Below are positions 1 to 10,304 of a DNA stretch of 64,000 nucleotides, piece by piece. Below the pieces are notes generated by a model. The model had not been told where the DNA came from. It made no database searches and saw nothing but the letters and a program-made list of their open reading frames with translations. Source of the DNA: Vitreimonas flagellata. GTDB lineage: Bacteria; Pseudomonadota; Alphaproteobacteria; Caulobacterales; Aquidulcibacteraceae. The translations under genes and the position numbers were made by a program. The first letter of the stretch is position 1, and every line of letters begins with the position of its first letter. The stretch spans positions 655,001 to 719,000 of the forward strand of contig NZ_SBJL01000001.1 in NCBI RefSeq assembly GCF_004634425.1, written 5' to 3'.

Positions 1-941
1 TAGCCGAAATAGGCTTCGAACGTCGTCAGCCATTCCGGCGCATTAGCGCCCATACCGGCGAAACTCGCGACCGTCGTCGGCAACAACAGAAGCGATGAGG
101 CGAAGATCGGCGGAATGACGCCAGCGGTGTTGATCTTGAGCGGCAGGAACGAGCTTTCGCCCATGAACATGCGATTGCCCTGCTGGCGCTTCGGATATTG
201 GACGACGAGACGACGCAGCGAGCGTTCGATGAAAACGATGAACACGATCACTGCAAGCATCACGGCCGCGATCGCGAAGATCGCGAACGGATTGATGTCG
301 CCGGTGCGGGCCAATTCGAGCGATTGCAAAATCACGCGCGGGAATTCCGCAACGATGCCGGTGAAGATGATGAGCGAAATGCCGTTGCCGACGCCGCGCG
401 CAGTCACCTGCTCGCCCAGCCACATCAAGAACATCGTGCCGCCCGTAAGCGTGATCACGGTGGACGCGATAAAGAAGAGGCCTGGATTGCTGACCACGCC
501 AGGGCTCGAAGAAAGACCGATGGCGATGCCGTACGATTGCACCAGCGCCAACACGAGCGTGAGATAGCGCGTGTATTGATTGAGCTGCTTGCGGCCGACT
601 TCGCCTTCTTTTTTCAAACGCTCAAGAGACGGCACTGAAGTGGCCATCAGCTGAATGATGATCGACGCCGAAATATACGGCATCACGTTCAAGGCGAAGA
701 TCGCCATCCGTTCCACGGCGCCGCCGGAGAACGTGTTGAACATGCCTAGAATGCCGCCCGCCTGCTGCTGGAACGCATTGGCGAAAGCGGTCGGGTCAAT
801 GCCCGGGATAGGGATGAAAGTGCCGATGCGATAAACAACGAGCGCGATCAGGGTGAACCAGATGCGCTTTTGTAGATCTGTAGCCTTCGCGAACGCCGCG
901 AAGTTGATGTTTGCGGCAAGCTGCTCTGCGGCTGAGGCCAT
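1..941 (-). CDS. secY: SecY preprotein translocase subunit, 3' part missing at window edge
   Basis: SecY is the channel-forming membrane subunit of the SecYEG translocon. About 313 codons are visible before the left edge cuts the gene. The product starts MASAAEQLAANINFAAF and contains the N-terminal RIWFTLIALVVYRIGTFIPIPG segment characteristic of SecY (first transmembrane helix), then the plug and TM2 region (GGILGMFNTFSGGAVERM) and several further hydrophobic helices. It is the last visible gene of the spc part of the ribosomal protein cluster, directly after rplO, which is its usual place. The ATG at 939-941 was chosen because it gives the normal SecY N terminus. Confidence 0.95.
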   Translation of the reverse strand, partial: MASAAEQLAANINFAAFAKATDLQKRIWFTLIALVVYRIGTFIPIPGIDPTAFANAFQQQAGGILGMFNTFSGGAVERMAIFALNVMPYISASIIIQLMATSVPSLERLKKEGEVGRKQLNQYTRYLTLVLALVQSYGIAIGLSSSPGVVSNPGLFFIASTVITLTGGTMFLMWLGEQVTARGVGNGISLIIFTGIVAEFPRVILQSLELARTGDINPFAIFAIAAVMLAVIVFIVFIERSLRRLVVQYPKRQQGNRMFMGESSFLPLKINTAGVIPPIFASSLLLLPTTVASFAGMGANAPEWLTTFEAYFG

Positions 942-1004
942 GTGGTCGCGCTGCTCCGAATCTTACCGGCGAGGCCGGCATACTCCCCGTCCGGAGAGCG
1001 AACC

Positions 1005-1490
1005 TTAGGCGGTTGCTGCTTCCGCCTTGGGCGGGTTCAGCAACGTCACCTTACCGCCGGCTTTTTCGACAGCAGCAATCGCCGCCGCCGAAGCGCCTGA
1101 AACGGTGATGTTCACTTTGGCTTTCAGCTCGCCGCGCGCAAGGAGGCGCACGCCGTCTTTCTTACGGCGCAGCACACCGGCCTCGACCAGCGTGTCTTCG
1201 GTAATTTCGCTCTTCGCGTCGATCTTCTTGTTATCAATCGCGTTTTGCAGCGTGGTCAGATTGATCCACTGCGTGTTCTTGCTGTTGAGCGCGTTGAACC
1301 CGCGCTTCGGCATACGCATGTGGAGCGGCATCTGGCCGCCTTCGAAGCCATTGATCGACACGCCGCGACGGGACTTTTGGCCCTTCACGCCGCGACCACC
1401 CGTCTTGCCCTTACCCGAGCCGACGCCGCGACCGACGCGCATCAGCTTCTTGGTGGAGCCCGGATTATCGGCCAGTTCGTTCAGTTTCAT
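1005..1490 (-). CDS. rplO: 50S ribosomal protein L15
   Basis: L15 is a late-assembly protein of the large subunit. The 161-residue product begins [15 protein letters not shown] and carries the Gly/Arg-rich signature region ([18 protein letters not shown]) followed by [11 protein letters not shown], as expected for the family. Length is normal to slightly long because of an Ala-rich C-terminal end. It sits between rpmD and secY in the conserved order. Confidence 0.97.
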   Translation of the reverse strand: MKLNELADNPGSTKKLMRVGRGVGSGKGKTGGRGVKGQKSRRGVSINGFEGGQMPLHMRMPKRGFNALNSKNTQWINLTTLQNAIDNKKIDAKSEITEDTLVEAGVLRRKKDGVRLLARGELKAKVNITVSGASAAAIAAVEKAGGKVTLLNPPKAEAATA

Positions 1491-1517
1491 CGTACGTACT
1501 CCGACGGCTGCGCCGTC

Positions 1518-1703
1518 TTATTTCACGATTTCGACCAGGTGGTGAACTTTGCGGATCATGCCGTGGATCGACGGCGTATCCTCAAGCTCAACCACTTGGT
1601 TGGCGCGCTTCAGGCCAAGGCCTAGAAGCGTGGTGCGTTGCACGTTGTCGCGGCGGATCGGGCTTCCGACACGGCGCACTTTGATGGTTTTCTTCGCGGC
1701 CAT
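1518..1703 (-). CDS. rpmD: 50S ribosomal protein L30
   Basis: A 61-residue protein with the L30 pattern: a basic N terminus ([18 protein letters not shown]), then [33 protein letters not shown]. The length is standard for bacterial L30. It is tightly packed after rpsE (3-nt gap) and before rplO in the spc order. Confidence 0.97.
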   Translation of the reverse strand: MAAKKTIKVRRVGSPIRRDNVQRTTLLGLGLKRANQVVELEDTPSIHGMIRKVHHLVEIVK

Positions 1704-1706
1704 CTC

Positions 1707-2408
1707 TTAGCCCTCCGCCGGCACGTCGCCGAGGCTCGCGCCGTCCTTACGACGGGCAACAAGGTCGGACACCTTCAGGCCACGGCGGTTTGCAACCTGA
1801 CGCGGCGAGGTTTGGTTCTTCAGCGCGTCGATCGTGGCGCGCACCATGTTGTACGGGTTCGACGAACCCTTCGACTTGGCGACGACGTCCGAAACGCCCA
1901 GCACTTCGAGAACGGCGCGCATCGGGCCGCCCGCGATGAGGCCCTTACCGGCCGGCGCCGAGCGCAGCATGACTTTGCCCGCACCCCAACGGCCATCGCC
2001 GTCATGGTGCAGCGTGCGGCCTTCGCGCAGCGGCACGCGGATCATCGTCTTCTTGGCCTCTTCGGTCGCCTTGCGGATGGCTTCCGGCACTTCGCGCGCC
2101 TTACCGTGACCAAAGCCAACGCGGCCCTTCTTGTCGCCAACGACGACGAGAGCTGCGAACGCGAAGTTCTTACCACCCTTCACGACCTTGGCGACGCGGT
2201 TGATGGCGACCAGCTTATCGACCAGCTCGCCCTCAGCGCGCTCTTCGGGAGCTGCGTTGCGGTTGCGGTCATCGCGGCGCGGGCCACGATTGCCGCCCGG
2301 GCCACCAGGTCCACGGCCACCGCCAGCGCCGCCGCGGCGCGGGCCGCGCGGGCGTTGCTCGGAACCTGTGGCGTCGGCCGGCGGGCCGCCTGCGGTTTCG
2401 TCGGTCAT
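1707..2408 (-). CDS. rpsE: 30S ribosomal protein S5 with Arg/Gly-rich N-terminal extension
   Basis: S5 acts in decoding fidelity and lines the mRNA entry channel. I start at the ATG at 2406-2408 (MTDETAGG, 233 residues) because TGAGGT ahead of it supplies a ribosome binding site and merges with the rplR stop; an in-frame ATG at 2441 would overlap rplR by 23 nt. The S5 core begins near residue 65 ([16 protein letters not shown]). Residues of about 15-60 form an Arg/Gly/Asn-rich low-complexity tail absent from the shorter E. coli protein (about 167 residues), probably disordered. Confidence 0.96.
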   Translation of the reverse strand: MTDETAGGPPADATGSEQRPRGPRRGGAGGGRGPGGPGGNRGPRRDDRNRNAAPEERAEGELVDKLVAINRVAKVVKGGKNFAFAALVVVGDKKGRVGFGHGKAREVPEAIRKATEEAKKTMIRVPLREGRTLHHDGDGRWGAGKVMLRSAPAGKGLIAGGPMRAVLEVLGVSDVVAKSKGSSNPYNMVRATIDALKNQTSPRQVANRRGLKVSDLVARRKDGASLGDVPAEG

Positions 2409-2418
2409 CGATTCTACC

Positions 2419-2784
2419 TCAGAACTCGAGACCGCCCTCACGGGCGGCGTCGGCCAGCGCTTTCACGCGGCCATGGAATACAAAGCGGCCGCGATCGAAC
2501 ACGACGCTCTTCTTGCCAGCGGCAAGAGCGCGTTCGGCGATCAGCTTGCCGATGGTGGCGGCGCCCTCTTTGTCCGAGCTCTTCTTGCCGGACTTCTTGA
2601 AGGCTTCGTCAAGCGTCGACGCAGCTGCGACAGTCACGCCCTTCTCATCATCGATGAGCTGAGCCGAGATGTGCTTCGACGAGCGAAACACGGAAAGACG
2701 CAAACGGCCTTCGCCAGCCAGCTTCTTAAGCCGGGTGCGGTTGCGACGGGCGCGGTGCTCAGTGGGATTAAGCTTGCGGACCAT
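2419..2784 (-). CDS. rplR: 50S ribosomal protein L18
   Basis: L18 binds 5S rRNA. The 121-residue product has the basic start ([19 protein letters not shown]), the [21 protein letters not shown] strand region and the C-terminal [28 protein letters not shown] motif of the family. The length is standard, and the gene follows rplF by 3 nt. Confidence 0.97.
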   Translation of the reverse strand: MVRKLNPTEHRARRNRTRLKKLAGEGRLRLSVFRSSKHISAQLIDDEKGVTVAAASTLDEAFKKSGKKSSDKEGAATIGKLIAERALAAGKKSVVFDRGRFVFHGRVKALADAAREGGLEF

Positions 2785-2787
2785 GGC

Positions 2788-3321
2788 TTACTTCTTCTTG
2801 CCTTCCTTGCGGCGAATACGTTCGCCGGCATAGCGCACGCCCTTGCCCTTGTAGGGCTCCGGCGGACGGTAGGAACGGATTTCGGCGGCGGCTTGGCCGA
2901 CGGCTTGCGGATCGATGCCGCTGACCTTGATTTCAGTCGGTTTCGGAGTGGCCAAAGTGATGCCTTCCGGCGCCACGTAAACGATCTCGTGGCTGTAGCC
3001 CAGCTGCATCTGCAAGTTCTTACCTTGCATCGCCGCACGATAGCCAACGCCGGTCATTTCGAGGTTCTTTTCGAAACCTTCGGAAACGCCCTTCACGTTG
3101 GCGGCCAACACAGCGCGCGTCGTGCCCCAGAGCGCGCGAGCGCGCGGAGTTTCGTGACGCGGCTTCACCGAGAGCTCGCCATTGCCGTACGCGACTTCGA
3201 CATCGTCGTGCGCACGGAAGTTCAGCGTGCCCTTCGGACCCTTCACGTTCACGTCCTGGCCCTTTACCGTGATGGTGACGCCGTTCGGAGCGGGGATCGG
3301 TTTTTTGCCGAGGCGAGACAT
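2788..3321 (-). CDS. rplF: 50S ribosomal protein L6
   Basis: L6 binds near the factor-binding site of the large subunit. The 177-residue product starts [15 protein letters not shown] and ends with the L6 signature [22 protein letters not shown]. The ATG overlaps the rpsH stop codon by one base (TAATG arrangement), which suggests translational coupling. Confidence 0.97.
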   Translation of the reverse strand: MSRLGKKPIPAPNGVTITVKGQDVNVKGPKGTLNFRAHDDVEVAYGNGELSVKPRHETPRARALWGTTRAVLAANVKGVSEGFEKNLEMTGVGYRAAMQGKNLQMQLGYSHEIVYVAPEGITLATPKPTEIKVSGIDPQAVGQAAAEIRSYRPPEPYKGKGVRYAGERIRRKEGKKK

Positions 3322-3716
3322 CAGTAAACCTCGCAGAGGATTTCGCCGCCGACATTTGCGTCGCGCGCAGCGTTGTCGCTCATCACGCCCTTCGGCGTGG
3401 AGAGTATCGAAATGCCAAGACCGTTACGCACCAGGCGCAGGTCCTTGATCGAGGAATAGACACGGCGGCCGGGCTTCGACACGCGCTGGATCTCATGGAT
3501 CGCCGGCGCGCCTTCGAAATACTTCAGCTCGATCTCGAGTTCCTTGTGACCGTCGTTTTCGACTTCACGGAAATCGCGAATGTAGCCTTCGTCCTTCAGC
3601 ACGTTGAGCACGCGGACGCGTAGCGTCGACGCAGGCGACACCAGCTTGGAGCGGCCACGCATCTGCGCGTTGCGGATACGGGTGATGAGATCGCCGACGG
3701 GATCGTTCAGATTCAT
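3321..3716 (-). CDS. rpsH: 30S ribosomal protein S8
   Basis: S8 binds the central domain of 16S rRNA and is the translational repressor of the spc operon in E. coli. The 131-residue product begins with [18 protein letters not shown] and contains the C-terminal [33 protein letters not shown] block typical of S8. Length is normal. It lies between rpsN and rplF, as in most bacteria. Confidence 0.97.
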   Translation of the reverse strand: MNLNDPVGDLITRIRNAQMRGRSKLVSPASTLRVRVLNVLKDEGYIRDFREVENDGHKELEIELKYFEGAPAIHEIQRVSKPGRRVYSSIKDLRLVRNGLGISILSTPKGVMSDNAARDANVGGEILCEVY

Positions 3717-3728
3717 GTGATCCCTCCC

Positions 3729-4034
3729 TTACCAGCTCGACTTGACCATGCCCGGGATCTGGCCGCTCGAGGCCAGTTCACGGAGCGCGATACGCGACAG
3801 TTTCAGCTTGCGATAGAACGCACGCGGACGGCCCGTCAGTTCGCAACGATTGCGCACGCGCGTCGGCGCGGAATTGCGCGGCAGCTGCGCCAGCTTCAGG
3901 CGCGCGTCGAAGCGTTCTTCCAAAGGAAGATCCTCGTTTAGCGCGGCCGCACGCAGCTTGGCGCGGCGCGCGGCGTACTTTTTCGCCAGACGTTCCCGCT
4001 TCTTGTTGCGTTCGATAGAGCTTGTCTTCGCCAT
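3729..4034 (-). CDS. rpsN: 30S ribosomal protein S14, zinc-free long form
   Basis: The 101-residue product has the S14 C-terminal block ([19 protein letters not shown], then [11 protein letters not shown]). No CxxC pairs are present, so this is the zinc-independent form of about 100 residues found in Proteobacteria. It is located between rplE and rpsH in the canonical order. Confidence 0.97.
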   Translation of the reverse strand: MAKTSSIERNKKRERLAKKYAARRAKLRAAALNEDLPLEERFDARLKLAQLPRNSAPTRVRNRCELTGRPRAFYRKLKLSRIALRELASSGQIPGMVKSSW

Positions 4035-4084
4035 ACTCTTTCACTCTCTCCCGATGCGTTCTGGGGTGGATCAGCTCGCGCCGA

Positions 4085-4639
4085 TCAGTTCCGGAACGGG
4101 AAATCGAATTCTTTCAGAAGGGCCTTGGCCTCATCGTCGGTGCGCGCGGTGGTGCAGACGATGATGTCCATGCCCCAGATTTGATCGATCTGGTCGTAGT
4201 TGATTTCCGGGAACACGATGTGTTCCTTGACGCCCATGGCGTAATTGCCGCGACCGTCGAAGCTTCTGCCGTTCAGACCACGGAAGTCCTTCACGCGCGG
4301 CAACGCGATCGTCACCAGGCGGTCGAGGAATTCGTACATGCGGTCCTTACGAAGCGTGACCTTCGCACCGACGCTCATGCCTTCACGCAGCTTGAACGCC
4401 GCGATCGACTTGCGCGCCTTCGTCGCCACCGGCTTCTGACCCGAGATCGCCGTCAGCGCCGCGATGGCGGAAGTGAGCTTCTTGGAGTCGGCCGTGGCTT
4501 CGCCCACGCCCATATTGATCACGATCTTGTCGAGACGCGGGATCTGCATCTCGTTCGTGTAATTGAACTGTTCGCGCAGGCTCTTCTTGATCTCGTTCTT
4601 GTAACGAGTCTTCAGCCGCGGCTCGTAAGCCTCAGACAT
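4085..4639 (-). CDS. rplE: 50S ribosomal protein L5
   Basis: L5 is a 5S rRNA-binding protein of the central protuberance. The chosen ATG (4637-4639, [16 protein letters not shown], 184 residues) overlaps the rplX stop by 8 nt and gives the expected N terminus; the frame stays open upstream to 4744 but that part is unlike L5. Motifs include [15 protein letters not shown] and the C-terminal [19 protein letters not shown]. Confidence 0.97.
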   Translation of the reverse strand: MSEAYEPRLKTRYKNEIKKSLREQFNYTNEMQIPRLDKIVINMGVGEATADSKKLTSAIAALTAISGQKPVATKARKSIAAFKLREGMSVGAKVTLRKDRMYEFLDRLVTIALPRVKDFRGLNGRSFDGRGNYAMGVKEHIVFPEINYDQIDQIWGMDIIVCTTARTDDEAKALLKEFDFPFRN

Positions 4640-4961
4640 CGATCTGCACTCCAGAACCCTTCGCGACGCGGACCTTGCGGCGCTGAGCGCCCTCGCCCAC
4701 GAACTTGAACCCAACGCGCGTCGCCTTGCCCGTCTGCGGATCACGCAGCGCGACGTTTGAAATGTGAAGCGGCGCTTCCTTAGCGATCACGCCGCCTTGC
4801 GGATGCGCGACGTTCGGCGCGGTGTGGCGCTTGGCCATGTTCACGCCTTCGACCAGCACGCGCTGCTCTTCGGTGAGAACCTTCAGCACCTTGCCGGTGC
4901 GGCCCTTGTCCTTGCCGGCGAGCACGACGACGGTGTCGTCCTTCTTAATACGAGCGGCCAT
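4632..4961 (-). CDS. rplX: 50S ribosomal protein L24
   Basis: L24 is an assembly-initiator protein with a KOW domain. The 109-residue product starts [20 protein letters not shown], which is the KOW motif, followed by [13 protein letters not shown]. The ATG at 4959-4961 overlaps the rplN stop by one base. The frame is open much further upstream, but that sequence is antisense or shadow coding over rplN. Confidence 0.97.
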   Translation of the reverse strand: MAARIKKDDTVVVLAGKDKGRTGKVLKVLTEEQRVLVEGVNMAKRHTAPNVAHPQGGVIAKEAPLHISNVALRDPQTGKATRVGFKFVGEGAQRRKVRVAKGSGVQIDV

Positions 4962-5329
4962 TAGAGGACCTCCGGCGCGAGCGAGATGATCTTCATCTGG
5001 TTCTTCGCGCGCAGTTCGCGCGGCACCGGTCCGAAGATACGCGTGCCAATCGGCTCGCCTTGGTTGTTGATCAGAACCGCAGCATTCGAGTCGAAGCGGA
5101 TGGTCGAGCCGTCCTTGCGCTTGATGTCCTTCGACACGCGCACGACGATCGCCTTGCGGACATCGCCCTTCTTCACCCGGCCGCGCGGCATCGCTTCTTT
5201 GATGGAAACGACGATGATGTCGCCCACGGTGGCGTAGCGGCGCTTCGAGCCGCCCAGCACCTTGATGCACATCACGCGCTTGGCGCCGCTGTTGTCGGCG
5301 ACGTCCAGATTGGTTTGCATCTGGATCAT
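4961..5329 (-). CDS. rplN: 50S ribosomal protein L14
   Basis: L14 lies at the subunit interface. The 122-residue product begins [17 protein letters not shown] and contains the conserved [12 protein letters not shown] and [20 protein letters not shown] blocks, with a normal C terminus ([10 protein letters not shown]). Length matches the family exactly. It is 3 nt from rpsQ. Confidence 0.98.
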   Translation of the reverse strand: MIQMQTNLDVADNSGAKRVMCIKVLGGSKRRYATVGDIIVVSIKEAMPRGRVKKGDVRKAIVVRVSKDIKRKDGSTIRFDSNAAVLINNQGEPIGTRIFGPVPRELRAKNQMKIISLAPEVL

Positions 5330-5332
5330 GGC

Positions 5333-5572
5333 TTACGCTCCGACGCGTCCGACCACTTCCCAGCGTTTCAGCTTGGACTTGGGCGGGCATTCTTGAATGG
5401 TGACGACTTCGCCAGCCTTGAAGGCATTGGCTTCATCATGGGCGTGGAACTTCGCCGAACGACGAACCGTCTTCTTGAGGAGCGGGTGCAGATAGGTGCG
5501 TTCCACCTGCACGACGACAGTCTTGTCGCCCTTGTCGCTCACAATCGTTCCCTGCATCACGCGACGTGGCAT
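5333..5572 (-). CDS. rpsQ: 30S ribosomal protein S17
   Basis: An OB-fold primary-binding protein of the small subunit. The 79-residue product shows the family pattern [18 protein letters not shown], then [19 protein letters not shown] and the C-terminal [19 protein letters not shown]. The length is normal, and the gene is packed 3 nt after rpmC. Confidence 0.97.
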   Translation of the reverse strand: MPRRVMQGTIVSDKGDKTVVVQVERTYLHPLLKKTVRRSAKFHAHDEANAFKAGEVVTIQECPPKSKLKRWEVVGRVGA

Positions 5573-5575
5573 GGC

Positions 5576-5785
5576 TTAAACTTTCGCTTTCGGTGACTTT
5601 TCGCGGAGCGCGGTCTTCACGCGTGCAACCGCGCGGCGGACTTCGCGGATACGCGAGGATTTCTCGAGCTGACCGGTGGCTTGCTGGAAGCGCAGATTGA
5701 ACTGCTCCTTCTTCAGCTTGCCCAGCTCTTCTTTCAAACGAGCGGAGTCCATATCCCGGACGGTCTTGATGTCAGCTTCAGCCAT
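5576..5785 (-). CDS. rpmC: 50S ribosomal protein L29
   Basis: L29 is a small helical protein at the peptide exit tunnel, close to the SRP and trigger factor docking site. The 69-residue product contains [35 protein letters not shown], the conserved L29 core. Its ATG overlaps the rplP stop by one base, which implies coupling. Confidence 0.97.
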   Translation of the reverse strand: MAEADIKTVRDMDSARLKEELGKLKKEQFNLRFQQATGQLEKSSRIREVRRAVARVKTALREKSPKAKV

Positions 5786-6201
5786 TAGAGACCCTCCACG
5801 CGCGCGATGATCTTGGTCTTGACCGAAAGCTTCGCAGCGCCGAGGCGCAGCGATTCACGGGCGACCGCTTCCGGCACGCCGTCGATCTCGAACATGATCC
5901 GGCCAGGCGCGACACGCGCGGCCCAGAATTCCGGCGAACCCTTACCTTTACCCATGCGGACTTCGATCGGCTTCTTGGAGACCGGAACGTCCGGGAAGAT
6001 ACGAATCCACACGCGGCCTTGGCGCTTCATTTCACGCGTGATCGCGCGGCGGGCCGCTTCGATCTCGCGCGCATTGACGCGGTTCGGCTCAAGCGCCTTC
6101 AGGCCGAATTGGCCGAAGTTCAGAGCGGCGCCGCCCTTGGTGTTCCCTTTGATCCGGCCTTTGAAGGCGCGGCGGAACTTGGTTTTCTTAGGCTGCATCA
6201 T
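5785..6201 (-). CDS. rplP: 50S ribosomal protein L16
   Basis: L16 organises the A-site region of 23S rRNA. The 138-residue product starts [20 protein letters not shown]; the second Met (6198) is the usual family start, so the true N terminus may be one residue shorter. Conserved blocks include [21 protein letters not shown] and [17 protein letters not shown]. Confidence 0.97.
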   Translation of the reverse strand: MMQPKKTKFRRAFKGRIKGNTKGGAALNFGQFGLKALEPNRVNAREIEAARRAITREMKRQGRVWIRIFPDVPVSKKPIEVRMGKGKGSPEFWAARVAPGRIMFEIDGVPEAVARESLRLGAAKLSVKTKIIARVEGL

Positions 6202-6207
6202 GACGGG

Positions 6208-7017
6208 TTAGCCTTCCGAATCCGAGCCGGCTTCTTCGCCGCCGCGCGGCGGACGACGGCCGCGACGCGGGCGGTCAGCGCCCGGACGATCTTCACGCGC
6301 ACCACGCGGGCCGCGGTCATCACGATCGCGACGCTCACGGCTCTCGCCGGTTTCCAGCGCGCGCTTGTCTTGCGCCATCGGGTCGTGCTCGAGGATCTCA
6401 CCTTTGAAGATCCAGACCTTCACGCCGATCTTACCGTAGGCCGTGTCAGCTTCGGTGAAGCCGTAATCGACATCGGCGCGCAGCGTGTGCAGCGGCACGC
6501 GGCCTTCGCGGTACCATTCCATGCGCGCGATTTCCGCGCCGCCCAGACGTCCCGAGACGTTGATGCGAATGCCTTGCGCACCCAAGCGCATGGCCGATTG
6601 CATCGCGCGCTTCATGGCGCGACGGAACGCAACGCGGCGCTCAAGCTGTTGAGCAACGCCTTCAGCGACGAGGTTCGCATCCGTTTCCGGCTTGCGGACT
6701 TCGACGAGGTTCAGGTGAACCTCAGCGCCCGGCGCCATCTTCGAGAGCTCCTTGCGGAGCTTTTCGATGTCCGCGCCCTTCTTGCCGATCACGACGCCCG
6801 GTTTGGCGGTGTGGACGGTGACGCGGCACTTCTTCAGCGGGCGCTCGATGATGATCTTCGAGATGCCGGCCGCCTTCAACTTTTCGCGCACGAACTGACG
6901 GATCTTGAGGTCTTCGTGCAGCAGGCGCGCGTAATCCTTCGTGTTGGCGTACCAACGCGAATCCCACGTGCGGTTGACGCCGAGGCGCAGACCGATCGGA
7001 TTGACTTTCTGACCCAT
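6208..7017 (-). CDS. rpsC: 30S ribosomal protein S3 with Arg/Gly/Asp-rich C-terminal tail
   Basis: S3 contributes to mRNA helicase activity and binds at the entry pore. The 269-residue product starts [20 protein letters not shown], has the KH domain ([21 protein letters not shown]) and the C-terminal S3 domain (ISGRL-like [19 protein letters not shown]). From about residue 222 the protein continues as a highly charged Arg/Asp/Gly tail to the end, making it longer than the E. coli protein (233). The ATG overlaps the rplV stop by one base. Confidence 0.97.
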   Translation of the reverse strand: MGQKVNPIGLRLGVNRTWDSRWYANTKDYARLLHEDLKIRQFVREKLKAAGISKIIIERPLKKCRVTVHTAKPGVVIGKKGADIEKLRKELSKMAPGAEVHLNLVEVRKPETDANLVAEGVAQQLERRVAFRRAMKRAMQSAMRLGAQGIRINVSGRLGGAEIARMEWYREGRVPLHTLRADVDYGFTEADTAYGKIGVKVWIFKGEILEHDPMAQDKRALETGESRERRDRDDRGPRGAREDRPGADRPRRGRRPPRGGEEAGSDSEG

Positions 7018-7415
7018 TATGCGGCCTCAGCAGTTTCGGGCTGCTTCGTGGTGTCACGGAGCACGATGGTGAGTTGGGAGAAGTGCTTCTCGATGCGAAC
7101 GCCGCGACCGCGAGCGCGGGCGTGCATGCGCTTCATCGTGATGTTCTTGCCGACATGCGCTTGCGCAACAACGAGGCCGTCGACGTCGAGGCCGTGATTG
7201 TTTTCAGCGTTGTCGATCGCCGACTTCAGGCACTTCAGCACGTCCTTGGAGATGCGCTTTTGCGAGAAGCGGAGTTCGTTCACCGCCTTCTCAGCGCTCA
7301 GACCACGGATCGACTGGGCGACCAGATTGAGCTTTTGCGGGCTGATACGAAGCGTGCGCAGAACTGCGCGCGACTCGTTCGAGGCCTGCTTCGGAGGAGC
7401 CTTGGGCTTGCTCAT
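7017..7415 (-). CDS. rplV: 50S ribosomal protein L22
   Basis: L22 lines the exit tunnel and contributes to macrolide sensitivity. The 132-residue product contains [19 protein letters not shown] and ends in the beta-hairpin region [26 protein letters not shown]. Both ends carry short Ala/Pro/Lys-rich extensions. It is located between rpsS and rpsC. Confidence 0.97.
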   Translation of the reverse strand: MSKPKAPPKQASNESRAVLRTLRISPQKLNLVAQSIRGLSAEKAVNELRFSQKRISKDVLKCLKSAIDNAENNHGLDVDGLVVAQAHVGKNITMKRMHARARGRGVRIEKHFSQLTIVLRDTTKQPETAEAA

Positions 7416-7416
7416 C

Positions 7417-7695
7417 TTACTTCCTCTTGGCCTTCTTATCGGCGCCGTGGCCGAAATAGTTCCGCGTCGGCGCGAATTCGCCGAGCTTGTGGCCGACCAT
7501 GTCTTCGCTCACGAGCACCGGCGTGAATTGCTTGCCGTTGTGAACTTGGAAGGTGAGGCCGACGAATTGCGGCATGATGGTGGAGCGGCGCGACCAGGTC
7601 TTGATGGTCTCGCGACGAGCACTGCCAGCGGCCTTCTCGGCCTTTTGCAGCAGATAACCGTCGACGAACGGGCCTTTCCAAACAGAACGCGGCAT
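7417..7695 (-). CDS. rpsS: 30S ribosomal protein S19
   Basis: S19 sits in the head of the small subunit and contacts A-site tRNA. The start at 7695 ([16 protein letters not shown]) gives the standard 92 residues; an earlier in-frame start at 7794 would run back into rplB. Conserved features are [22 protein letters not shown] and the basic C terminus [20 protein letters not shown]. Confidence 0.97.
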   Translation of the reverse strand: MPRSVWKGPFVDGYLLQKAEKAAGSARRETIKTWSRRSTIMPQFVGLTFQVHNGKQFTPVLVSEDMVGHKLGEFAPTRNYFGHGADKKAKRK

Positions 7696-7700
7696 CTGGA

Positions 7701-8537
7701 TTAGCTCACTTTCTTCGAGTGACGACGACGGACGATCAGGCGATCCGACGGCTTGGTTTTGCGGGTCTTGGGACCGCGGGTCTTCTTGCCCCACGGCGTA
7801 ACAGGGTGACGGCCGCCGGAGGTCTTGCCTTCACCGCCGCCGTGCGGGTGATCGACCGGGTTCATGGCGACGCCGCGAACGCTCGGCTTACGGCCAAGCC
7901 ACTTCGAACGGCCAGCTTTGCCCCAGACTTCGTTCATGTTGTCGGGGTTCGACACAGCGCCGATCGTAGCCATGCAGATGTCCTGCACCATGCGCACTTC
8001 GCCCGAGGCCATACGAATCTGAGCGTAGCCAGCGTCACGGCCCACAACTTGAGCGTAGGTGCCGGCCGAACGCGCCATTTGAGCGCCCTTCAACGGCTTC
8101 AGCTCGATGTTGTGAATGATCGTGCCGACCGGGATCGCCTTCAGCGGCATCGCGTTGCCCGGCTTCACGTCGACCTTCTCGCCGGCGACGACGGTGTCGC
8201 CAACCTTCAAGCGTTGCGGCGCGATGATGTAGGCAAGCTCGCCATCGGCGTACTTGATCAGCGCGATGAACGCGGTGCGGTTCGGATCGTACTCAAGACG
8301 CTCGACCGTCGCTTCCACACCCCACTTGCGGCGCTTGAAGTCGATCATGCGGTACGTGCGCTTGTGACCGCCGCCGTGACGGAACGCAGTGACACGACCG
8401 ACATTGTTACGGCCGCCTGACTTGGTCAGACCTTCAGTCAGCGCCTTAACCGGCTTGCCTTTGTGCAGCTCGCTGCGATCAACGATCACAAGCTGGCGGC
8501 GACCCGGCGAGGTCGGGTTGAATGTCTTGAGCGCCAT
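7701..8537 (-). CDS. rplB: 50S ribosomal protein L2
   Basis: L2 is required for subunit association and peptidyl transferase activity. The 278-residue product starts [15 protein letters not shown] and carries the C-terminal hallmark [21 protein letters not shown], including the conserved histidine of the HPHGGGEG loop. The length is standard. It lies between rplW and rpsS. Confidence 0.98.
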   Translation of the reverse strand: MALKTFNPTSPGRRQLVIVDRSELHKGKPVKALTEGLTKSGGRNNVGRVTAFRHGGGHKRTYRMIDFKRRKWGVEATVERLEYDPNRTAFIALIKYADGELAYIIAPQRLKVGDTVVAGEKVDVKPGNAMPLKAIPVGTIIHNIELKPLKGAQMARSAGTYAQVVGRDAGYAQIRMASGEVRMVQDICMATIGAVSNPDNMNEVWGKAGRSKWLGRKPSVRGVAMNPVDHPHGGGEGKTSGGRHPVTPWGKKTRGPKTRKTKPSDRLIVRRRHSKKVS

Positions 8538-8538
8538 C

Positions 8539-8835
8539 TCAGAGCCCCGTCGTCACGTCGATGGAATAACCGTCGAGCAGGGTCACGACCGCGTTCTTGT
8601 GGTCGCTGCGCTTGCCCGGGACGCCACGGAAAAACTTGGTCTTGCCTTTGCGGACGATGGTGTTCACCGCGCCCACTTTGACGTTGAACAGCTTTTCAAC
8701 GGCTTCCTTGATGTCTTTCTTCGTCGCGCTGAGCGGCACGCGGAAGACGACCTTATTCTGCTCGGAAAGCAGCGTGGCCTTTTCCGTGATCACCGGCGCG
8801 AGAATGGTGTCGTAGTGCTTGTTGAGCGCGCTCAT
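8539..8835 (-). CDS. rplW: 50S ribosomal protein L23
   Basis: L23 forms the docking site for trigger factor and SRP at the exit tunnel. The 98-residue product contains [21 protein letters not shown] and [21 protein letters not shown], both diagnostic. Its start overlaps the rplD stop by 4 nt (ATGA), and the stop is one base from rplB. Confidence 0.97.
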   Translation of the reverse strand: MSALNKHYDTILAPVITEKATLLSEQNKVVFRVPLSATKKDIKEAVEKLFNVKVGAVNTIVRKGKTKFFRGVPGKRSDHKNAVVTLLDGYSIDVTTGL

Positions 8836-9482
8836 GCCGCAGCTCCCTTAGCTTCGGTTTTCTTGAAGCGCTCGTGGATGGCGTTCACGGCGTCTTGCGT
8901 CAGAACCAGTTTGTTGGCGCGCAGGATATCGTAAACGTTCAGACCAGCGTTCGGCAGCACATCCACGTACGGGATGTTGGCCGCGGCGCGGGCGAAGTTT
9001 TGATCGACCTCGGCGCCGCCGATGATGAGAACTTTGTCCAGCTTCAGACCGGCGAGCTGCTTCTTCAGCGCGGCCGTCTTCGGCTCCTTCACCGCGATTG
9101 TATCGAGCACGACGATATCGCCGGCATTGGCCTTCGCCGACAGCGCGTGACGCAGCGCGAGCGCGCGGAACTTCTTCGTCAGATCGTGCGAGTAATCGCG
9201 CGGCAGACGATTGTGGGCGTGACCACCGCCACGGAAGATCGGGGCGTTCTTCGAGCCGTGACGGGCGCCACCCGTGCCCTTTTGCTTATAGAGCTTGGAG
9301 TGTGTGACCGACACTTCGCCGCGCGATTGCGTCTTGTGCGTACCGGCGCGGCGCTTGGCGAGCTGGTACTTCACCATGCGCTGCAGGATGTCGCCACGGA
9401 CTTCCTTGATGCCGAAGATGGCGTCGTCGAGATCGACGGAGCCGGCCTTCTTGGCGTCGAGAGTTTGAACGTCGAGTTTCAT
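8832..9482 (-). CDS. rplD: 50S ribosomal protein L4
   Basis: L4 is a structural protein of the large subunit and, in gammaproteobacteria, the autogenous regulator of the S10 operon. The 216-residue product includes the loop that reaches the exit tunnel ([22 protein letters not shown]) preceded by [10 protein letters not shown]-like sequence. Whether it also regulates this operon is unknown, but a terminator-like hairpin is present in the rpsJ leader. Confidence 0.97.
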   Translation of the reverse strand: MKLDVQTLDAKKAGSVDLDDAIFGIKEVRGDILQRMVKYQLAKRRAGTHKTQSRGEVSVTHSKLYKQKGTGGARHGSKNAPIFRGGGHAHNRLPRDYSHDLTKKFRALALRHALSAKANAGDIVVLDTIAVKEPKTAALKKQLAGLKLDKVLIIGGAEVDQNFARAAANIPYVDVLPNAGLNVYDILRANKLVLTQDAVNAIHERFKKTEAKGAAA

Positions 9483-9489
9483 GACCGCC

Positions 9490-10299
9490 TCACTCAGCCG
9501 CGGCTTGCGCTTGGCGAACGCCGGCGGGCTTCGGAGCTTCCTTCGGAAGATCAGCCTTCACAGCGTCACGCACTTCAACCCAGCCGCCCTCGGCGCCCGG
9601 CACAGAACCACGGACAAACAAAAGCCCGCGATCGGCATCGACGCGGACGATTTGCAGATTTTGAGTCGTAACGCGCTCATCGCCCAGGTGGCCGGCCATC
9701 TTCTTGCCTTTGAAGACCTTACCCGGATCCTGGCGCTGGCCCGTCGAGCCGTGCGAACGGTGCGAAACGGAGACACCGTGCGTCGCGCGCAGACCGCCGA
9801 AATTCCAGCGCTTCATGGCGCCAGCAAAACCCTTACCGATGCTAATGCCAGCGACATCGACCTTTTGGCCGACGACGAAATGGTCCGCGCTGATTTCAGC
9901 ACCGACCGGCAAGAGGTTGTCATCGGAAACGCGGAATTCGCGAACGATCGCTTTCGGCTCGACCTTAGCGCGGGCGAACTGGCCGCGCTCGGCTTGCGTC
10001 GCGCGCTTGGCTTTCGCCGCACCCGCGCCAAGCACAACGGCGCTGTAGCCGTCAGCCTTCGCTTCACGCGCCGGCGCTTCACGCTTTTCGTTCTTGCGCG
10101 ACTTCTTCGGCTTCAGCGCAACGGCTTCCCCAGCCGAATTCTTGAACTCTTCGGCGCCGACCGTACGGCGACCGACGACTTGGCAGCCGGCGAGATCGAG
10201 CACGGTGACCGGAATGTGCGAATTGTCTTCACCGAAGACACGCATCATGCCGACTTTGCGCGCGATAACGCCAGTGCGAACGGATTGCTCTTGAGCCAT
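9490..10299 (-). CDS. rplC: 50S ribosomal protein L3 with internal and C-terminal extensions
   Basis: L3 initiates large-subunit assembly. The start at 10297-10299 ([22 protein letters not shown]) gives 269 residues, longer than the approximately 209 of E. coli. The extra length is a Lys/Arg/Ala-rich insertion between about residues 42 and 85 and an Ala/Pro-rich C-terminal end. The core block [33 protein letters not shown], where the conserved glutamine region follows, is intact. Confidence 0.96.
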   Translation of the reverse strand: MAQEQSVRTGVIARKVGMMRVFGEDNSHIPVTVLDLAGCQVVGRRTVGAEEFKNSAGEAVALKPKKSRKNEKREAPAREAKADGYSAVVLGAGAAKAKRATQAERGQFARAKVEPKAIVREFRVSDDNLLPVGAEISADHFVVGQKVDVAGISIGKGFAGAMKRWNFGGLRATHGVSVSHRSHGSTGQRQDPGKVFKGKKMAGHLGDERVTTQNLQIVRVDADRGLLFVRGSVPGAEGGWVEVRDAVKADLPKEAPKPAGVRQAQAAAE

Positions 10300-10304
10300 C
10301 GCTA

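Noticed and set aside
1638-2600. 320-residue plus-strand frame opposite rpmD, rpsE and rplR
   Set aside because: Shadow of ribosomal protein genes; low-complexity composition and no motif.
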